Made by a program: the position numbers and the translations under genes
The notes under the pieces: model-generated
Told to the model about the DNA's origin: nothing
Seen by the model: only the letters and a program-made list of their open reading frames with translations
The model's database searches: none
Assembly: GCF_001922305.1 (NCBI RefSeq)
Contig: NZ_CP018839.1
Span: forward strand, 1,178,001 to 1,242,000
From: Thauera chlorobenzoica
GTDB taxonomy: Bacteria; Pseudomonadota; Gammaproteobacteria; Burkholderiales; Rhodocyclaceae
Direction of reading: 5' to 3'
DNA length: 64,000 nt
Shown here: one piece after another, positions 8,373 through 16,305 of the stretch
How the letters are laid out: every line of letters begins with the position of its first letter
Position numbering within the stretch: position 1 is the stretch's first letter

Positions 8373-8975
8373 ATGAGCTCCCGACACCTTCCCGCCGACG
8401 AGCGCCGCGCCGTCACTGTCGAAACCGTGGTGGCGCTGGCCGGAGAGCAGAATCCGAGCGAGATCACCACCGCCACCATCGCCGAGCGCATGCAGCTCAG
8501 CCACGGTGCGCTGTTCCGCCACTTCCCGACCAAGGAGGCGCTGTGGGGCGCGGTGATGGAATGGGTCGCCGAGCGTCTGATGGCGCGCATCGAGCGTGCG
8601 GTGCAGGCCGAAGCCAGCCCGCTCGCGGCGCTCGAGGCGATGTTCATGACCCACATCGATTTCATCGCCGATCACCCCGGGGTGCCGCGGATGATGTTCG
8701 GCGAGCTGCAGCGCGCCGAGCTCACCGCGCCCAAGCGCATGGCGCAAACCCTGCTGCGGCGCTACGGCGAGCGCGTGCGGGCCTTGCTCGAAGCCGGCCG
8801 GGCGGCAGGCGAGATCGACCCTGCGCTCGACATCGCCGCCGCGGCCACCTTGTTCGTCGGCACCGTCCAGGGGCTGGTGGTGCAGTCCCTGCTCGCCGGC
8901 GACGTCGGCCGCCTCCGCGGTGAGGCGCCGGCGGTGCTCCGCATCTACCTGCGCGGCATCCGGAGGCAGGCATGA
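8373..8975 (+). CDS. TetR/AcrR-family transcriptional repressor
   Basis: This 200-residue protein has an N-terminal helix-turn-helix (TTATIAERMQLSHGALFRHF) and a C-terminal ligand-binding region with an FVGTVQGLVVQSLL helix. ATG 8373 begins the conserved part; no strong ribosome site is visible. Its stop overlaps the next gene (ATGA), so it is the first gene of an exporter operon and probably represses it through the palindrome at 8330-8345. The inducing ligand is unknown. Confidence 0.9.
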   Translation: MSSRHLPADERRAVTVETVVALAGEQNPSEITTATIAERMQLSHGALFRHFPTKEALWGAVMEWVAERLMARIERAVQAEASPLAALEAMFMTHIDFIADHPGVPRMMFGELQRAELTAPKRMAQTLLRRYGERVRALLEAGRAAGEIDPALDIAAAATLFVGTVQGLVVQSLLAGDVGRLRGEAPAVLRIYLRGIRRQA

Positions 8976-10171
8976 AGCGATGGCTTTCCGCCAACGGCCG
9001 CCGCCTGGCGCTGGCCGCGGTGGTGCTGCTCCTGGCCGGCCTGCTGATCTTCGTCGCCCTGCGCGCGGGGCCGCTGGCGCGCGTGCAGGTGACGGTGGCG
9101 ACGGTCGAGGCGCAGGCGCTGACGCCGGCGCTGTACGGCATCGGCACCGTGGAGGCGCGCTACAGCCACCGCATCGGTCCGACCTTCGCCGGGCGGGTGC
9201 TGAACGTGGCGGTGCAGCCGGGCGAGCGGGTCCATGCTGGGCAGGTGGTGGGCGAGATGGACCCGGTCGATCTCGACGAGCGCCTCGCGGCGCAGGAGGC
9301 GGCGCGCCGGCGCGCCGAGGCGAACGTGCTGAGCGCCGAGGCGCAGATCCGCGAGGCCGGTGCGCGCCAGCGTTTCGCCGCGGCGCAGGCGCAGCGCTAC
9401 GCGCGCCTGCTCGAAACCCACAGCGTCAGCGCCGAGGCCGCGGCCGCGAAGCAGCAGGACGCCCAGGCCACCGCCGCCGCGCTGCAGGCGGCGCGCGCCG
9501 GTCTGGAAGCGGCGCGTCAGGAGTTCATCCGCCTGCGTGCGGAGCATGACGCGCTGCGCCTGCAGCGCGCCAACCTGCGCCTGATCGCGCCGGTCGATGG
9601 CCTGGTCACGCGCCGCGACGCCGACCCCGGCACCACTGTGGTCGCCGGCCAGGCGGTGGTCGAGATCGTCGAGCCGGCGAGCGTGTGGATCCATGCGCGC
9701 TTCGATCAGCAGCGTGCGAGCGGGCTGCAGGCCGCGCTGCCGGCGCAGATCGTGCTCCGCTCGGCGGCCGGCAGCGCGCTCGCCGGGCGGGTGGCGCGCA
9801 TCGAGCCGCTGGCCGATGCGGTCACCGAGGAAGTGCTGGCGAAGATCGACTTCGCCGCCCTCCCCGCCCCCCTGCCGCCGCTCGGCGAGCTGGCCGAAGT
9901 CACCGTCGAGCTGCCGGCCCTGCCGGCGCGGCCGGTGCTGGCCAGCGCCAGCGTGCACCGCCTCGGCGGCCGCCTCGGCGCCTGGGTGGTGGAAGACGAC
10001 GGCGCGCTGCGCTTTGCGCCGCTGCGCCTGGGCACGGCCGACCTCGACGGCCGCGTGCAGGTGCTCGAGGGCCTGCACGGCGGCGAGCGCGTGGTGGTCT
10101 ACAGCCAGAAGGCGCTCGCCGCCGGCAGCCGCATCGAGGTCGTCGACCGCCTGGTCGGCGCGGCGCCATGA
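8972..10171 (+). CDS. HlyD/RND-type membrane fusion (periplasmic adaptor) protein of ABC exporter
   Basis: This 399-residue protein has one N-terminal membrane segment (about 12-30). A lipoyl-like half follows (HRIGPTFAGRVLNVAVQPGERVHAGQ), then an Ala/Glu/Gln-rich coiled-coil hairpin (about 100-195). The second lipoyl half (LIAPVDGLVTRRDADPG) and beta-barrel region come last. It links an inner-membrane ABC pump to an outer-membrane channel. It overlaps the tetR gene by 4 bp and the permease gene by 4 bp. No TolC-like gene is in the operon, so a general channel may be recruited. Confidence 0.9.
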   Translation: MKRWLSANGRRLALAAVVLLLAGLLIFVALRAGPLARVQVTVATVEAQALTPALYGIGTVEARYSHRIGPTFAGRVLNVAVQPGERVHAGQVVGEMDPVDLDERLAAQEAARRRAEANVLSAEAQIREAGARQRFAAAQAQRYARLLETHSVSAEAAAAKQQDAQATAAALQAARAGLEAARQEFIRLRAEHDALRLQRANLRLIAPVDGLVTRRDADPGTTVVAGQAVVEIVEPASVWIHARFDQQRASGLQAALPAQIVLRSAAGSALAGRVARIEPLADAVTEEVLAKIDFAALPAPLPPLGELAEVTVELPALPARPVLASASVHRLGGRLGAWVVEDDGALRFAPLRLGTADLDGRVQVLEGLHGGERVVVYSQKALAAGSRIEVVDRLVGAAP

Positions 10172-11379
10172 TCAGCCTGGCCGGGCGCGACATCCTCCAC
10201 GCCTGGGGCAAGTTCGTGTTCACCGGGCTCGGCCTCGGGCTGCTGATCGGGGTCACCCTGACCATGGCCGGGGTCTATCGCGGCATGGTGGACGACGCCA
10301 AGGTGCTGCTCGACAACAGCGGCGCCGACCTGTGGGTGGTGCAGCAGGACACCCTGGGGCCGTACGCGGAGTCGTCCAGCGTGTACGACGACACCTGGCG
10401 CAGTATCGCCGGTATCGAAGGGGTGGCGCGCGCGGCCAACGTCACCTACCTGACCATGCAGGTGCGCCAGGCCGGCGCGGTGGCGCGCGATGTGCGCGCG
10501 ATGGTGGTCGGCGTCACGCCCGACGGCCCCGGCCATCCCGGGCAGCCGGTGCATCTGCTCGCCGGCCGCCACCTGAGCCGCGGCCACTACGAGGCAGTGG
10601 CCGACATCGCCACCGGCTTCGCCCTCGGCGAGCGCATCCGCATCCGCCGCAACGACTACACCGTGGTCGGGCTGACCCGGCGGATGGTGTCCTCGGGTGG
10701 CGACCCGATGGTCTTCATTCCGCTGAAGGACGCGCAGGAGGCGCAGTTCCTCAAGGACAGCGACGCCATCGTCCGCCAGCGCGCACGCACCGCGCAGAAT
10801 CCGGCGTTGAACCGCCCCGGCCAGCCCGGTGTGCTCGATGCGGTGCTCGCCACGCAGAGCACCAACCCCTATGTGAACGCGGTGCTGGTGCAACTCGCCC
10901 CCGGCTACGACGCCGAGCAGGTGGCCGAGCCGATCCGGCGCTGGCTGCGGCTCACCGCCTACACCCGGGCACAGATGGAGGAAATCCTGGTGTCCCGGCT
11001 GATCGCCACCTCGGCGCGCCAGATCGCGATGTTCCTGGTCATCCTCGCCGTGGTCAGCGCGGCGATCGTCGCCTTCATCATCTACACCCTGACCCTGGGC
11101 AAGATCCGCGAGATCGCGGTGCTCAAGCTGATCGGCACGCGCAACCGCACGATCGCGGCGATGATCCTGCAGCAGGCGGTCGGCCTCGGCCTGATCGGTT
11201 TCGCCGTGGGCAAGGTGGCGGCGACCTTCTGGGCGCCGATCTTCCCCAAATACGTGCTGCTCGAGACCGGCGACGCGGTGCGCGGCCTGCTCGCGGTGGT
11301 GGCGATCTGCGTGCTCGCCAGCGTGCTCGCGATCCGCGCCGCGCTGAAGGTCGATCCGGCGGAGGCGATCGGTGGCTGA
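10168..11379 (+). CDS. FtsX/MacB/DevC-type ABC transporter permease
   Basis: This 403-residue permease has an N-terminal membrane helix (about 15-33), a large periplasmic domain (about 40-260) and three C-terminal helices of the FtsX type, including the segment MFLVILAVVSAAIVAFIIY. ATG 10168 overlaps the adaptor gene stop (ATGA). With the adaptor before it and the ATPase after it, it forms a DevBCA/MacAB-like exporter. The substrate is not indicated. Its stop codon is the left boundary of the intra-operon repeat described next. Confidence 0.88.
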   Translation: MISLAGRDILHAWGKFVFTGLGLGLLIGVTLTMAGVYRGMVDDAKVLLDNSGADLWVVQQDTLGPYAESSSVYDDTWRSIAGIEGVARAANVTYLTMQVRQAGAVARDVRAMVVGVTPDGPGHPGQPVHLLAGRHLSRGHYEAVADIATGFALGERIRIRRNDYTVVGLTRRMVSSGGDPMVFIPLKDAQEAQFLKDSDAIVRQRARTAQNPALNRPGQPGVLDAVLATQSTNPYVNAVLVQLAPGYDAEQVAEPIRRWLRLTAYTRAQMEEILVSRLIATSARQIAMFLVILAVVSAAIVAFIIYTLTLGKIREIAVLKLIGTRNRTIAAMILQQAVGLGLIGFAVGKVAATFWAPIFPKYVLLETGDAVRGLLAVVAICVLASVLAIRAALKVDPAEAIGG

Positions 11380-11529
11380 ATTGAAACAACCCCCACGCTC
11401 ACTGCGTTCGCGGAGGGTCGGCTTTACACAGCCGACCCGTTCGGCAGGCACGGCGCGGTACGCCGCGAAATCCCTGCCTCACCCCCCCGAGGGGGCGTCA
11501 GTGCGCTTGAGGCGGCTCGGCGCATACTG
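11379..11529 (+). repeat. Intra-operon dispersed repeat, copy A (with 70-bp insert)
   Basis: The element starts at the permease stop with AATTGAAACAACCCCCACGC and ends with CGGCTCGGCGCATACTG. It contains a C7/G5 hairpin. The same two blocks form copy B at 16224-16305 in reverse orientation, with only a few mismatches. Copy A carries about 70 extra bases (11412-11481) between the blocks. These contain two further possible stem-loops, one with GGGTCGGC/GCCGACCC arms. No protein is encoded. Confidence 0.85.
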
Positions 11530-11530
11530 C

Positions 11531-11576
11531 GAAGGCATCCGCATCGAAGGCCTGCGCAAGCGCTACGGCAGCGGCG
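11531..11576 (+). repeat. 46-bp duplication of the ATPase gene 5' end (left copy)
   Basis: These 46 bases are identical to 12161-12206, which encode residues 2-16 or so of the exporter ATPase. After this copy the sequence diverges into the antitoxin gene, so the ATPase frame is abandoned here. The duplication brackets the toxin-antitoxin fragment. Confidence 0.92.
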
Positions 11577-11790
11577 GGGAAGACGCCTTCTCCAGCAGCG
11601 CCAGTCCTTCCGCTTCGCGCCCCCGGCCGCGCTGGGCACGCATGACAAAACGGGTTTCCGTATCGAATTCAGCCAGCATCAGGGTGGCCATCTCATCGAC
11701 CAGTCGATTGACGCTCATGCCCCTCGCCTGGGCGAGCGCCTTGAGCCGCCGATACTTGTCGTCAGGCAGGCGCACAGTCAGTGCCGTCAT
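11563..11790 (-). CDS. Ribbon-helix-helix antitoxin (CopG/HicB-like), 3' end replaced
   Basis: This 75-residue protein starts TALTVRLPDDKYRRLKALAQ and continues GMSVNRLVDEM, a typical short RHH DNA-binding fold. Its start overlaps the stop of the toxin gene upstream (11787-11790), the usual order for PIN toxin / RHH antitoxin pairs. The last codons (about PPLP and the stop) are read from the duplicated ATPase sequence, so the natural C-terminus has probably been lost or altered. Confidence 0.7.
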   Translation of the reverse strand: MTALTVRLPDDKYRRLKALAQARGMSVNRLVDEMATLMLAEFDTETRFVMRAQRGRGREAEGLALLEKASSPPLP

Positions 11791-12062
11791 GATTGCAGTT
11801 CCTCCACAAAGGTCTCGGGTGAACAGATACGCAAGTGCGGGAAATTCAGCTCCATCTGGCGAAAGTCCTTCAGATTGCGCGTTACGATCATGTCCGCGCT
11901 GCCAGCGACAGCCAATTCAACGAGGTGATTATCGCCCTCGTCACGCAGATTGGGTCGCCAGGCGTAATAGATCCGTACCCACTCGCATCGGGCCAGGAAG
12001 ATATCCAGGAGCGCCTTGCGCTCGGCGATGTTCAGGCGACTGCGCTCGAACAATTGAAAAAG
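11787..12062 (-). pseudogene. PIN-family toxin, truncated at the 5' end
   Basis: About 88 residues match the C-terminal two-thirds of COG1569 PIN toxins. They include the acidic DEGDNHLVELA segment and ADMIVTRNLKDF, which supply part of the metal-binding RNase site. The expected N-terminal 45-50 residues with the first catalytic Asp (VLDTNV type) are absent. Reading upstream, the frame meets a stop (TGA at 12072-12074) soon after the TTG at 12053. The remaining protein is unlikely to be an active RNase. Confidence 0.72.
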
Positions 12063-12157
12063 GGGGCAGGTTCAAAAAATGGGTGCACTGAGTTCGCTGC
12101 TTTCGTTGCTCTCCGCCCCCAAGGGGTTTCGCTCCGCCTGGCGCGGGGCATGCTGAC

Positions 12158-12862
12158 ATGGAAGGCATCCGCATCGAAGGCCTGCGCAAGCGCTACGGCA
12201 GCGGCGACACCGCGGTCGACGCGCTCAAGGGCGTGGACATGGCGGTGGCGCCCGGCGAAGTGGTCGGCCTGATCGGCCCTTCCGGCTCGGGCAAGAGCAC
12301 GCTGCTCAAATGCCTGGGGGCGGTGATCGAACCCAGCGCCGGGCGCATGACCCTGGGCGGGGAGGCGATCTACGACGAGGGCTGGAAGATCCGCGACCTG
12401 CGCGCGCTGCGCCGCGACCGGATCGGCTTCGTGTTCCAGGCGCCCTACCTGATCCCGTTCCTCGACGTCACCGACAACGTCGCCCTGCTGCCGATGCTCG
12501 CCGGGCGGCCGAACGCGGAGGCGAGAAAGCGCGCCCGCGAACTGCTCGAAGCGCTCGACGTCGGCCACCGCGCGCGGGCGATGCCTTCCCAGCTCTCCGG
12601 CGGCGAACAGCAGCGGGTGGCGATCGCGCGCGCCCTGGTCAGCCGCCCGCCGGTGATCCTCGCCGACGAACCGACCGCGCCGCTCGACAGCGAACGGGCG
12701 CTGGGCGTCATCCGCATCCTCGACCGCATGGCGCAGGAGTACGACACCGCGATCATCGTCGTCACCCACGACGAGAAGATCATTCCCACCTTCCGCCGCC
12801 TCTACCACATCCGCGACGGCCGCACCTACGAGGAGGCCGGTGAGGGGCGGGCGCTGGGCTGA
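12158..12862 (+). CDS. ABC exporter ATP-binding protein (LolD/MacB/DevA type)
   Basis: This 234-residue ATPase has Walker [10 protein letters not shown] (about 47-55), signature [15 protein letters not shown], Walker [14 protein letters not shown] and the H-loop histidine in VVTHD. It pairs with the permease at 10168. ATG 12158 has no clear ribosome site: the original upstream sequence has been displaced by the toxin-antitoxin fragment and about 100 bp of other DNA. Expression may therefore be uncoupled from the rest of the operon. The first 46 coding bases after the ATG are duplicated at 11531. Confidence 0.92.
   Translation: MEGIRIEGLRKRYGSGDTAVDALKGVDMAVAPGEVVGLIGPSGSGKSTLLKCLGAVIEPSAGRMTLGGEAIYDEGWKIRDLRALRRDRIGFVFQAPYLIPFLDVTDNVALLPMLAGRPNAEARKRARELLEALDVGHRARAMPSQLSGGEQQRVAIARALVSRPPVILADEPTAPLDSERALGVIRILDRMAQEYDTAIIVVTHDEKIIPTFRRLYHIRDGRTYEEAGEGRALG
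12161..12206 (+). repeat. 46-bp duplication (right copy, within ATPase gene)
   Basis: Identical to 11531-11576. Here it belongs to the intact ATPase reading frame starting at 12158. Confidence 0.92.
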
Positions 12863-12874
12863 AGCGGGTCGGGC

Positions 12875-13597
12875 TCAGTCCTGCCATACGCCCAGTTCGA
12901 CGAGCTGCCGCGTCGCTGCCTCGGCCCAGCCGCGGTTGGCCGCGGGGCTGGCCGGGCTCGGATGCAGGATGCGGCCGAAGCGCAGGCCGGGCAGGTCGGC
13001 GAGCGCCTCGGTGGCGCGCTTTTCCGCCCAGTTGCCGATGCCGATCACCCATTCCGGCCGGAGGGTGGCGACCAGGGTGCGCAGGTGGGCGTCGCAGGCC
13101 GCCAGCAGCGGGCGCTGTTCGGCGGTGGCGAGCTTGTCGGGAGTGAGGTTGCGGCCGCCCTCGAAGAACGCGAGGGGGCAGTAGTTGGCGACGAAGTGTG
13201 CGGCGAAGAAGGCTTCCGGGGTGCCGAAGCGGGTGCGGAACAGGCCCCACAGGCGCTGGCCGCTGACTTCCGAGCGGGGGCACGCGAAGCCTTCCACCGG
13301 GCGCTTGGGGTTGGGCTGCGCGGGCTGGCCGACAGCCCCTTCCAGGCCCAGCCAGTCGCGCGCGCTGGCGATCTCGCCGAACGGCACGCCGATCTGCGCC
13401 ATGCCGAAGGGGCCGGGGTTCATGCCGACGAAGATGACGCGCTTGCGCCCTTCGCCGAAGCGCTCGAGATAGCGGTGGTGGATCGCCCAGGCGTAGTCGA
13501 GCGGGTTGTAGACGTGGGTCACCGGAGCGCCGAAGCGCATCGCGTCGACGGCTGCGGACAGGGTGCGGGCGGCGGTGATGAGGGTGGGAGCGGTCAT
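12875..13597 (-). CDS. SMUG1-type (family 3) uracil-DNA glycosylase
   Basis: This 240-residue enzyme should excise uracil and oxidised pyrimidines from DNA. Motif 1 reads GMNPGPFGMAQIGVPFGE near residues 58-75 with the catalytic-site Asn N60. Motif 2 reads HPSPASPAANRGW near the C-terminus. Both closely match animal SMUG1, and bacterial family 3 enzymes are sparsely distributed. ATG 13597 gives the conserved length. The frame extends upstream through a 24-bp in-frame tandem repeat to 13672, so a repeat-bearing N-terminal extension is possible but has no ribosome site. It is convergent with the ABC ATPase (12-bp gap). Confidence 0.9.
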   Translation of the reverse strand: MTAPTLITAARTLSAAVDAMRFGAPVTHVYNPLDYAWAIHHRYLERFGEGRKRVIFVGMNPGPFGMAQIGVPFGEIASARDWLGLEGAVGQPAQPNPKRPVEGFACPRSEVSGQRLWGLFRTRFGTPEAFFAAHFVANYCPLAFFEGGRNLTPDKLATAEQRPLLAACDAHLRTLVATLRPEWVIGIGNWAEKRATEALADLPGLRFGRILHPSPASPAANRGWAEAATRQLVELGVWQD

Positions 13598-13620
13598 GGT
13601 CGGCGCAGGTTCGGGGACGG

Positions 13621-13692
13621 GCATCGGCGAATGGGAGGGGGCGGGCATCGGCGAATGGAAGGGGGCGGGCATCGGCGAATGGAAGGGCGCGC
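13621..13692. repeat. 24-bp tandem repeat, three units
   Basis: Three units begin GCATCGGCGAATGGRA at 13621, 13645 and 13669, differing by a few bases. On the minus strand they are in frame with the uracil-DNA glycosylase gene and would encode a Pro/Ser/His octapeptide (MPAPFHSP type). Each unit carries an ATG on that strand. Confidence 0.92.
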
Positions 13693-13734
13693 GGGGACGT
13701 GCAGGTGCGCAAAAGGAGGGCGGCCGGCGGGCGC

Positions 13735-15090
13735 TCAGGCTCCGGTGGCGGCGGGGGTGGCGGCGCGGTCACCGTTCCACGGCGCCACTTTGAGCAGCAG
13801 TACCATGCCGGGCACGGCGAGGAGGAAGCACAGCCAGAAGAAGTGGGTCCACCCCAGCGCTTCGACCAGCCAGCCGGCGGTGGCGTTGATGAAGGTGCGC
13901 GGCACCGCCATCAGGCTGGTAAACAGCGCGAGCTGGGTCGCGGTGTACGCCGGGTGGGTGGCGCGCGCCATGAAGGCGACGAAGGCGGTGGTCCCTAGCC
14001 CGGCGCCGACCGCTTCGCCGGCGATCACGGTGGCGAGCACCACCAGCCGCGCCGGGGTGGAGTCGCCCGGACCCAGCCAGGCCATCCACACGAAGCCGAG
14101 GATGGTGACGAACTGGACCACGCCGAAGATCCACAGCGCGCGGTTGATGCCGAGCTTGAGCATCCAGATGCCGCCGAGGATGCCGCCGATCACCATCGGC
14201 CACAGCCCGGCGTTCTTGGCGATGACGCCGATTTCGGTCTTGCTGTAGCCCATGTCGAGGTAGAAGGGGGTGGCGAGCGCGGTGCACAGCGAGTCGCCGA
14301 GCTTGTAGAAGAACAGGAAGGCGAGCACGAGCAAGGCCGAGCGCACGCCGTGGCGGCCGAAGAATTCGCGGAAGGGTTCGACCACCGCGTCGCGCAGGGT
14401 GCGCGGGGTGCCGGCGGCGGCGCGCGGCTCCTTCACCAGCAGGGTCATCGCCAGGCCGGGGAGCATGAAGGCGGCGGTGACCAGGAACACCTGCGTCCAC
14501 GGCAGGTGGTCGGCGAGGATCAGCGACAGTGAGCCCGGCACCAGCCCGGCGATGCGGTAGGCGTTGACGTGGATCGCGTTGCCGAGGCCGAGCTCATCGT
14601 CGGGCAGGATCTCGCGGCGGAAGGCGTCGAGCGCGATGTCCTGGGTGGCCGACAGCAGCGCGATCGCCGCGGTGAGGCCGATCACCAGCGTCAGCTGCTC
14701 CACCGGCGACACCTGGCCGAGCCAGGCGATCGCGGCGAGCAGGCCGAGCTGGGAGACGAACATCCAGCTGCGCCGCCGCCCGAGCCAGGGCAGGATGCCG
14801 TAGCGGTCGAGCAGCGGCGCCCACAGGAACTTCCAGGTGTAGGGAAACTGGATCAGGGCGAAGGCGCCGATCGCCTTCAGCGACAGGCCCTCGGTCTTCA
14901 GCCACGCCGGCACCAGGTTGAGCAGCAGGTAGAGCGGCAGGCCGGAGGCGAAGCCGGTGAAGATGCACACCAGCATCCGGCGGTTGAGCAGGGCGGCAAG
15001 CCAGGCGGGGGCCCGGGAGGGCGATGCCGGAGAGGGCGATGCGGGGGAGGGCAAGGTGCGATTGATCTGTAGCAATGCGGGGCGGGCCAT
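13735..15090 (-). CDS. ampG: AmpG-like muropeptide MFS transporter
   Basis: This 451-residue, twelve-helix permease should import anhydromuropeptides from the periplasm for cell-wall recycling. AmpG hallmarks include GFASGLPLYLLLN in helix 1, FLWAPLLDRYG, SATQDIALDAFRRE and FYKLGDSLCTALATPFYLD. The first 30 residues are a Pro/Ser/Ala-rich extension (SPASPSPASPS), so the true start could be a little downstream. No other recycling genes (ampD, nagZ) are adjacent. The gene is monocistronic as far as can be seen, divergent from the small ORF at 15211. Confidence 0.88.
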   Translation of the reverse strand: MARPALLQINRTLPSPASPSPASPSRAPAWLAALLNRRMLVCIFTGFASGLPLYLLLNLVPAWLKTEGLSLKAIGAFALIQFPYTWKFLWAPLLDRYGILPWLGRRRSWMFVSQLGLLAAIAWLGQVSPVEQLTLVIGLTAAIALLSATQDIALDAFRREILPDDELGLGNAIHVNAYRIAGLVPGSLSLILADHLPWTQVFLVTAAFMLPGLAMTLLVKEPRAAAGTPRTLRDAVVEPFREFFGRHGVRSALLVLAFLFFYKLGDSLCTALATPFYLDMGYSKTEIGVIAKNAGLWPMVIGGILGGIWMLKLGINRALWIFGVVQFVTILGFVWMAWLGPGDSTPARLVVLATVIAGEAVGAGLGTTAFVAFMARATHPAYTATQLALFTSLMAVPRTFINATAGWLVEALGWTHFFWLCFLLAVPGMVLLLKVAPWNGDRAATPAATGA

Positions 15091-15210
15091 TATCGCAGAT
15101 CATCGCCTTCCGGCCGCTTGATACAATCCGATACCAAGCTTGCGTCTGGCGCCATCTGCGCCAACAATGCGCGCAAGCGGAAATTCCCCGCTTCGAGGAG
15201 GTAGCTTTAG

Positions 15211-15528
15211 ATGCCCTATTCAGTGACCGTGGTCTTCGGTGGTGAGCGCGAATATCGGTTCACGCCGCAGGATGCGGAAGTGGCGGCGATGACCAAGGAT
15301 CAGGCCCGGGTCTGGCTGACGCAGGAGTTCGAAGATCTCGGGTGCACGCCGACCAACCCGATGGGCAAAGTGCTGATGCTCGACATGATCCTCAGCGTCG
15401 CCAAGAACGGCGGCGAGTCGCGCTTCGAGCAGCGCAGCGAATGGGCGAAAAAGTATGCCGTCGTGGCTGCCGCGGCGCTCGAACGGCCGCTCGTGCGCGT
15501 CGATGTCTCGTCCTTCGTGGTCGGCTGA
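15211..15528 (+). CDS. Small conserved protein, function unknown
   Basis: This 105-residue protein starts MPYSVTVVFGGEREYRF and ends in a beta-like segment RPLVRVDVSSFVV. No signal peptide, membrane helix or catalytic motif is seen. GAGGAGGTAG (about 15196-15205) lies just upstream of ATG 15211, a strong ribosome site, so it is translated. It is flanked by divergent ampG and convergent metW, with a symmetrical terminator after it. I do not recognise a function. Confidence 0.7.
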   Translation: MPYSVTVVFGGEREYRFTPQDAEVAAMTKDQARVWLTQEFEDLGCTPTNPMGKVLMLDMILSVAKNGGESRFEQRSEWAKKYAVVAAAALERPLVRVDVSSFVVG

Positions 15529-15598
15529 AGGCGCCGTCCGCCGGTTTCCGGGCGCGCGCCCAGTTGCCGCCCTCGTTGGTCCACGCGCTTCAGCCCTG

Positions 15599-15624
15599 GC
15601 GGGCGGCGGTTTTCCGCCGCCCGC
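15599..15624. terminator. Bidirectional hairpin terminator
   Basis: Perfect 11-bp arms (GCGGGCGGCGG / CCGCCGCCCGC) around a TTTT loop lie between the convergent gene at 15211 and metW. The U-run after the stem is weak on the plus strand (GCTTGCTTT). Confidence 0.65.
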
Positions 15625-15630
15625 TTGCTT

Positions 15631-16221
15631 TCAGGCGCCGCGTCCGAGCCGGTAAACCGCCACGCTGGCGAGGAAGTTGGGTTCGTCGAGGACCAGCTTG
15701 CCCTCGTCGAAGGCCAGGCGCTCGCGCACCTCGATGGCGTTCAGCTCGCACAGGGCGTCGAAGTCGGCGATGGTGAAGAAGCGCACGTTGGGCGTGTTGT
15801 ACCACTGGTGCGGCAGGCTCTCGGAGACCGGCATGCGGCCGTTGATGATGCTCTGGCGGTGGCGCCAGTAGCCGAAGTTGGGAAAGCTCACCACCGCTTC
15901 GCGGCCCACCCGCAGCATCTCGGCGAGGATGCCCTGGGTATTGTGCATGGCCTGCAGCGACAGACTCATGATCACATGGTCGAAGAAGCCGTCCTCCAGC
16001 CCCACCAGGCCTTTTTCCAGGTCCATCTGGATCACGTTGACGCCGTTCCGCACGCTCGCCAGGAGCTTGTCGGGGTCGTTTTCCACCCCATAGCCCTGGA
16101 CCTGGCGCACGTCCATCAGGTGGCGCAGCAGCGCGCCGTCGCCGCAGCCCAGGTCGAGCACCTTCTCGCCGGGCTCGATCCATTGCGTGATCACTTCGTA
16201 GTCGTAGCGGTAGGAGGTCAT
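15631..16221 (-). CDS. metW: Methionine biosynthesis protein MetW
   Basis: This 196-residue protein has a class I methyltransferase fold with the SAM motif VLDLGCGDGALLRHL near residues 21-35. MetW is the partner of MetX in many proteobacteria, where it is needed for full homoserine acetyl/succinyltransferase activity. It lies downstream of metX in the same orientation. The 83-bp gap between them is entirely filled by repeat copy B, which ends 3 bp before the ATG. No clear ribosome site is visible in the gap. Confidence 0.93.
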   Translation of the reverse strand: MTSYRYDYEVITQWIEPGEKVLDLGCGDGALLRHLMDVRQVQGYGVENDPDKLLASVRNGVNVIQMDLEKGLVGLEDGFFDHVIMSLSLQAMHNTQGILAEMLRVGREAVVSFPNFGYWRHRQSIINGRMPVSESLPHQWYNTPNVRFFTIADFDALCELNAIEVRERLAFDEGKLVLDEPNFLASVAVYRLGRGA

Positions 16222-16223
16222 AT

Positions 16224-16305
16224 CAGTATGCGCCGAGCCGTCTCAAGCGTACTGACGCCCCCCTGGGGGGCAGCGAACGCAGTGAGCGTGGGGGTTGTAT
16301 CAATT
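16224..16305 (-). repeat. Intra-operon dispersed repeat, copy B
   Basis: On the minus strand it begins at the metX stop with AATTGATACAACCCCCACGC. It passes through a C6/G6 hairpin and ends with CGGCTCGGCGCATACTG just before metW. It differs from copy A at only a handful of positions in the shared blocks and lacks copy A's 70-bp insert. Confidence 0.85.

Noticed and set aside
11787..12062. A functional toxin gene
   Set aside because: The first catalytic Asp and about the first third of the protein are missing, with an in-frame stop just upstream.
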